Assembly: GCF_001509485.1 (NCBI RefSeq)
Contig: NZ_LLZI01000046.1
Coordinates: forward strand, 34,660 to 98,659
DNA length: 64,000 nt
Direction of reading: 5' to 3'
Origin: Streptomyces sp. NRRL F-4489
Lineage (GTDB): Bacteria; Actinomycetota; Actinomycetes; Streptomycetales; Streptomycetaceae
The translations under genes and the position numbers were made by a program. Positions 62,402 through 64,000 of this stretch are shown here, in pieces (position 1 is the first letter of the stretch; the number at the start of each line of letters is the position of its first letter). The notes under the pieces were generated by a model that saw only the letters and a program-made list of their open reading frames with translations, had not been told where the DNA came from and made no database searches.

Positions 62402-63205
62402 ATGCCCGCCACCCAAGCCCGCACCACCTCCACCGCCTCCCTCGGCGGCGCCCCCTGCTGGGTCAGCCTGATGACCCACGACCTGCGCGCCGCCCAGGAC
62501 TTCTACGGCGAGGTCCTCGGCTGGCAGTTCCGCCCCGGCATCCTCGGCCCGGAATTCTCCATCGCGACATCCGGCGGCCAGCCCGTCGCCGGCCTCGGCA
62601 CACTGGGGCCCAGCCGGCGGGTCGCCGTCGCCTGGACCCCGTACTTCGCCGTCGCCGACGCCAACGACACCGCCGCCCGGATCCGCGAGCGCGGCGCCAC
62701 CGTCGCCGTCGGCCCGCTGGAGTTCGGCAAGGGCCGCGCCGCGCTCGCCGCCGACCGGGACGGCGCGGTCTTCGGCCTCTGGGAGGGCCAGACGACCCTC
62801 TCCTGGGCGGTCGGCCAGGGCGAGGCCCCGATGTGCCTGGAACTCCGCACCCGCGACGCCTTCGAGGCGGCGATCTTCTACGGCGAGGTGTTCGGTTGGT
62901 CCCCGGACCGCCCCGGCGGCTGCGACATCACCTACGAGCACGACGAGGTCGTGGTCCGCGACACCGCCGGGCGCACCGTCGCCGCGCTGCGCGGCGGCGC
63001 CGTCGAGGCCGCCCCGGACCCGCATGTCCGCCCCCGCTGGCACGTCTACTTCCCCGTGCACGACATCGAGAAGGTCACCGCGGCCGCCGTGGCCGCCGGC
63101 GGCTTCGCGCTGCCGGTGACGCCGATGGTGGACAGCACCGGCTGCGAGGCCGTCATCCGCGATCCGCAGGGCGGCCTGTTCACCGTCGCCACCACACAGG
63201 TCTGA
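62402..63205 (+). CDS. Two-domain VOC/glyoxalase-family protein
   Basis: A 267-residue protein made of two VOC modules: LMTHDLRAAQDFYGEVLGWQF (first) and RDAFEAAIFYGEVFGWSPD (second), each followed by the usual beta strands. The end DPQGGLFTVATT is typical. The metal ligands are partly missing in both halves (the paired His/Glu seen in active glyoxalase I are not clear), so it may bind a ligand rather than catalyse. It follows the small membrane gene by nine bases. Confidence 0.8.
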   Translation: MPATQARTTSTASLGGAPCWVSLMTHDLRAAQDFYGEVLGWQFRPGILGPEFSIATSGGQPVAGLGTLGPSRRVAVAWTPYFAVADANDTAARIRERGATVAVGPLEFGKGRAALAADRDGAVFGLWEGQTTLSWAVGQGEAPMCLELRTRDAFEAAIFYGEVFGWSPDRPGGCDITYEHDEVVVRDTAGRTVAALRGGAVEAAPDPHVRPRWHVYFPVHDIEKVTAAAVAAGGFALPVTPMVDSTGCEAVIRDPQGGLFTVATTQV

Positions 63206-63399
63206 GCCCGCCCGGCCGACACGCCCGGCCGCCGGCCGGGCCCGCGGCGTGTCTCCACCGGATGGCCCGCCAGCATTGGCGCCGCCCGCCCACCGGGACG
63301 TTGGCTGAACCACAACAGAACCGACAAGCAGCACAACGCCCGATGAGCGCCGGCGCCTGGCGGTGCGGACGCTCTCACCTCGTTCAGTGGAGTCCCTAC

Positions 63400-64000
63400 A
63401 TGTCACCTGAACCAGCTCCTCGTGGGGGCGAAGCCGGCCTGTCCCCGACAGACCACGGCGAAGACCATCCGACCACCAGCCAGGAGAACGTCTCGTTCCG
63501 CACCCTCGTGTGGACGGCGGCCACCACCAGACCGGTGGAGGAGGTCGCCGCCCTCGTGGAACTGCTCAAGCGCAGCGGCGAAGACCCCAACCCCGGCGAC
63601 GAAGCCCTGCGGGTGGCGGCGATGACCCGCCCGGTGAGCGAGGTCGGGCCGCTGCTCGCCATGCTCGGCCAAGCCCCGCACACCGCCGAGGCGAGCTACG
63701 AGGCGCTGCGGGCCGCGGCGGTGGGCCGGTCCGTCGACGAGGTCGCCCAGCTGATCAAGCTGTTCGACCGGGGCCACGAAGGCGGCCCCGCCGAGGCGGT
63801 CCCGCCGGCCGGCGACAACTTCCCCGACGGCCACCACGACACCGCGGGCATGGCCACCACCGCCCTGCCCACCATCGGCGACCCCGCCCTCGACCCGTAC
63901 CCGGACCCCTACGGCCACCCCGCGCCCGACCACGCCTACCCCGCCCCGCACCCCGGCCAGGCCGGCGCCCCGGGCGAAGGGGCCATGCGGGACGCCGCCC
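63400..64000 (+). CDS. Repeat-containing hypothetical protein, partial
   Basis: An ATG at 63400 opens a frame that runs off the right edge. Three related helical units of about 40 residues can be aligned: RPVEEVAALVELLKR, RPVSEVGPLLAMLGQ and RSVDEVAQLIKLFDR. These are followed by a proline- and glycine-rich segment with DPYPDPYGHPAPDHAYP. This repeat family occurs in streptomycetes without known function. The start is preceded by AGTGGAG. C-terminal features are outside the window. Confidence 0.7.
   Translation, partial: MSPEPAPRGGEAGLSPTDHGEDHPTTSQENVSFRTLVWTAATTRPVEEVAALVELLKRSGEDPNPGDEALRVAAMTRPVSEVGPLLAMLGQAPHTAEASYEALRAAAVGRSVDEVAQLIKLFDRGHEGGPAEAVPPAGDNFPDGHHDTAGMATTALPTIGDPALDPYPDPYGHPAPDHAYPAPHPGQAGAPGEGAMRDAA

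Overview
The window is very GC-rich (about 70 % or more over most of its length), uses GTG, TTG and possibly CTG starts freely, and packs genes with ATGA/GTGA overlaps. Gene content points to Streptomyces or a close relative: a mycothiol-dependent formaldehyde dehydrogenase, MmyB-like XRE regulators, DUF1023 hydrolase/lipoprotein pairs, DUF6461, DUF6381 and DUF6010 proteins, and secreted Tat and Sec proteins. No rRNA, tRNA or CRISPR array was seen.

Layout. 1-4.9 kb: a minus-strand unit (AhpD-like protein, drug-efflux MFS, start of a metallo-hydrolase) divergent from a MocR regulator, then NUDIX and GNAT genes. 5.1-11.2 kb: an ion permease with a universal-stress protein, then two copies of one module in which an oxidoreductase (aldo-keto reductase; SDR) is divergent from an XRE/MmyB-type regulator. 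11.3-17 kb: secreted HNH nuclease with a coupled small gene, secreted S1 protease, a phosphatase/membrane pair, and a zinc-knuckle HTH protein coupled to a sigma-like protein. 17.3-23.6 kb: ABC exporter, odd cold-shock-like protein, a small protein behind a MerR-type promoter, an orphan TupA-like binding protein, a kinase, a PH-like protein and an EamA permease.

23.8-32.6 kb is a complete betaine-type N-demethylation locus. A Rieske ferredoxin and its reductase are divergent from an IclR regulator, followed by S-hydroxymethyl-mycothiol dehydrogenase, a dimethylglycine dehydrogenase-like flavoprotein, monomeric sarcosine oxidase and a Rieske oxygenase. The oxygenase would remove the first methyl group, the flavoproteins the next two, and the mycothiol enzyme would clear the formaldehyde. 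A GCGCAAC motif recurs in both promoter regions.

32.7-47.6 kb is mixed accessory DNA: methyltransferase, P1B-type metal ATPase with its ArsR repressor and operator, nitrilase, GNAT, RidA, DUF6461, three alpha/beta hydrolases with LysR or MarR regulators, a decayed patch (42.3-44.2 kb: lipoprotein, internally deleted DUF1023 hydrolase, IS5-type transposase remnant), an SDR and a secreted protein. 47.7-53 kb holds a CitA/CitB-type two-component system divergent from a NitT/TauT-type ABC importer.

53.1-61.9 kb is the most striking part: seven co-directional minus-strand genes, most overlapping by a few bases. They encode a coiled-coil DUF6381 protein, an alpha/beta hydrolase, an ATPase whose Walker A lysine is arginine, a 1038-residue STAND NTPase, a trypsin-like protease with an effector-associated-type N-terminal domain, a second trypsin-like protease and a Tat lipoprotein with an M15-like metallopeptidase motif. 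This is the architecture expected of an NTP-dependent, protease-effector conflict (defence) system. The window closes with a tiny membrane protein, a two-domain VOC protein and the start of a repeat protein that runs off the end.
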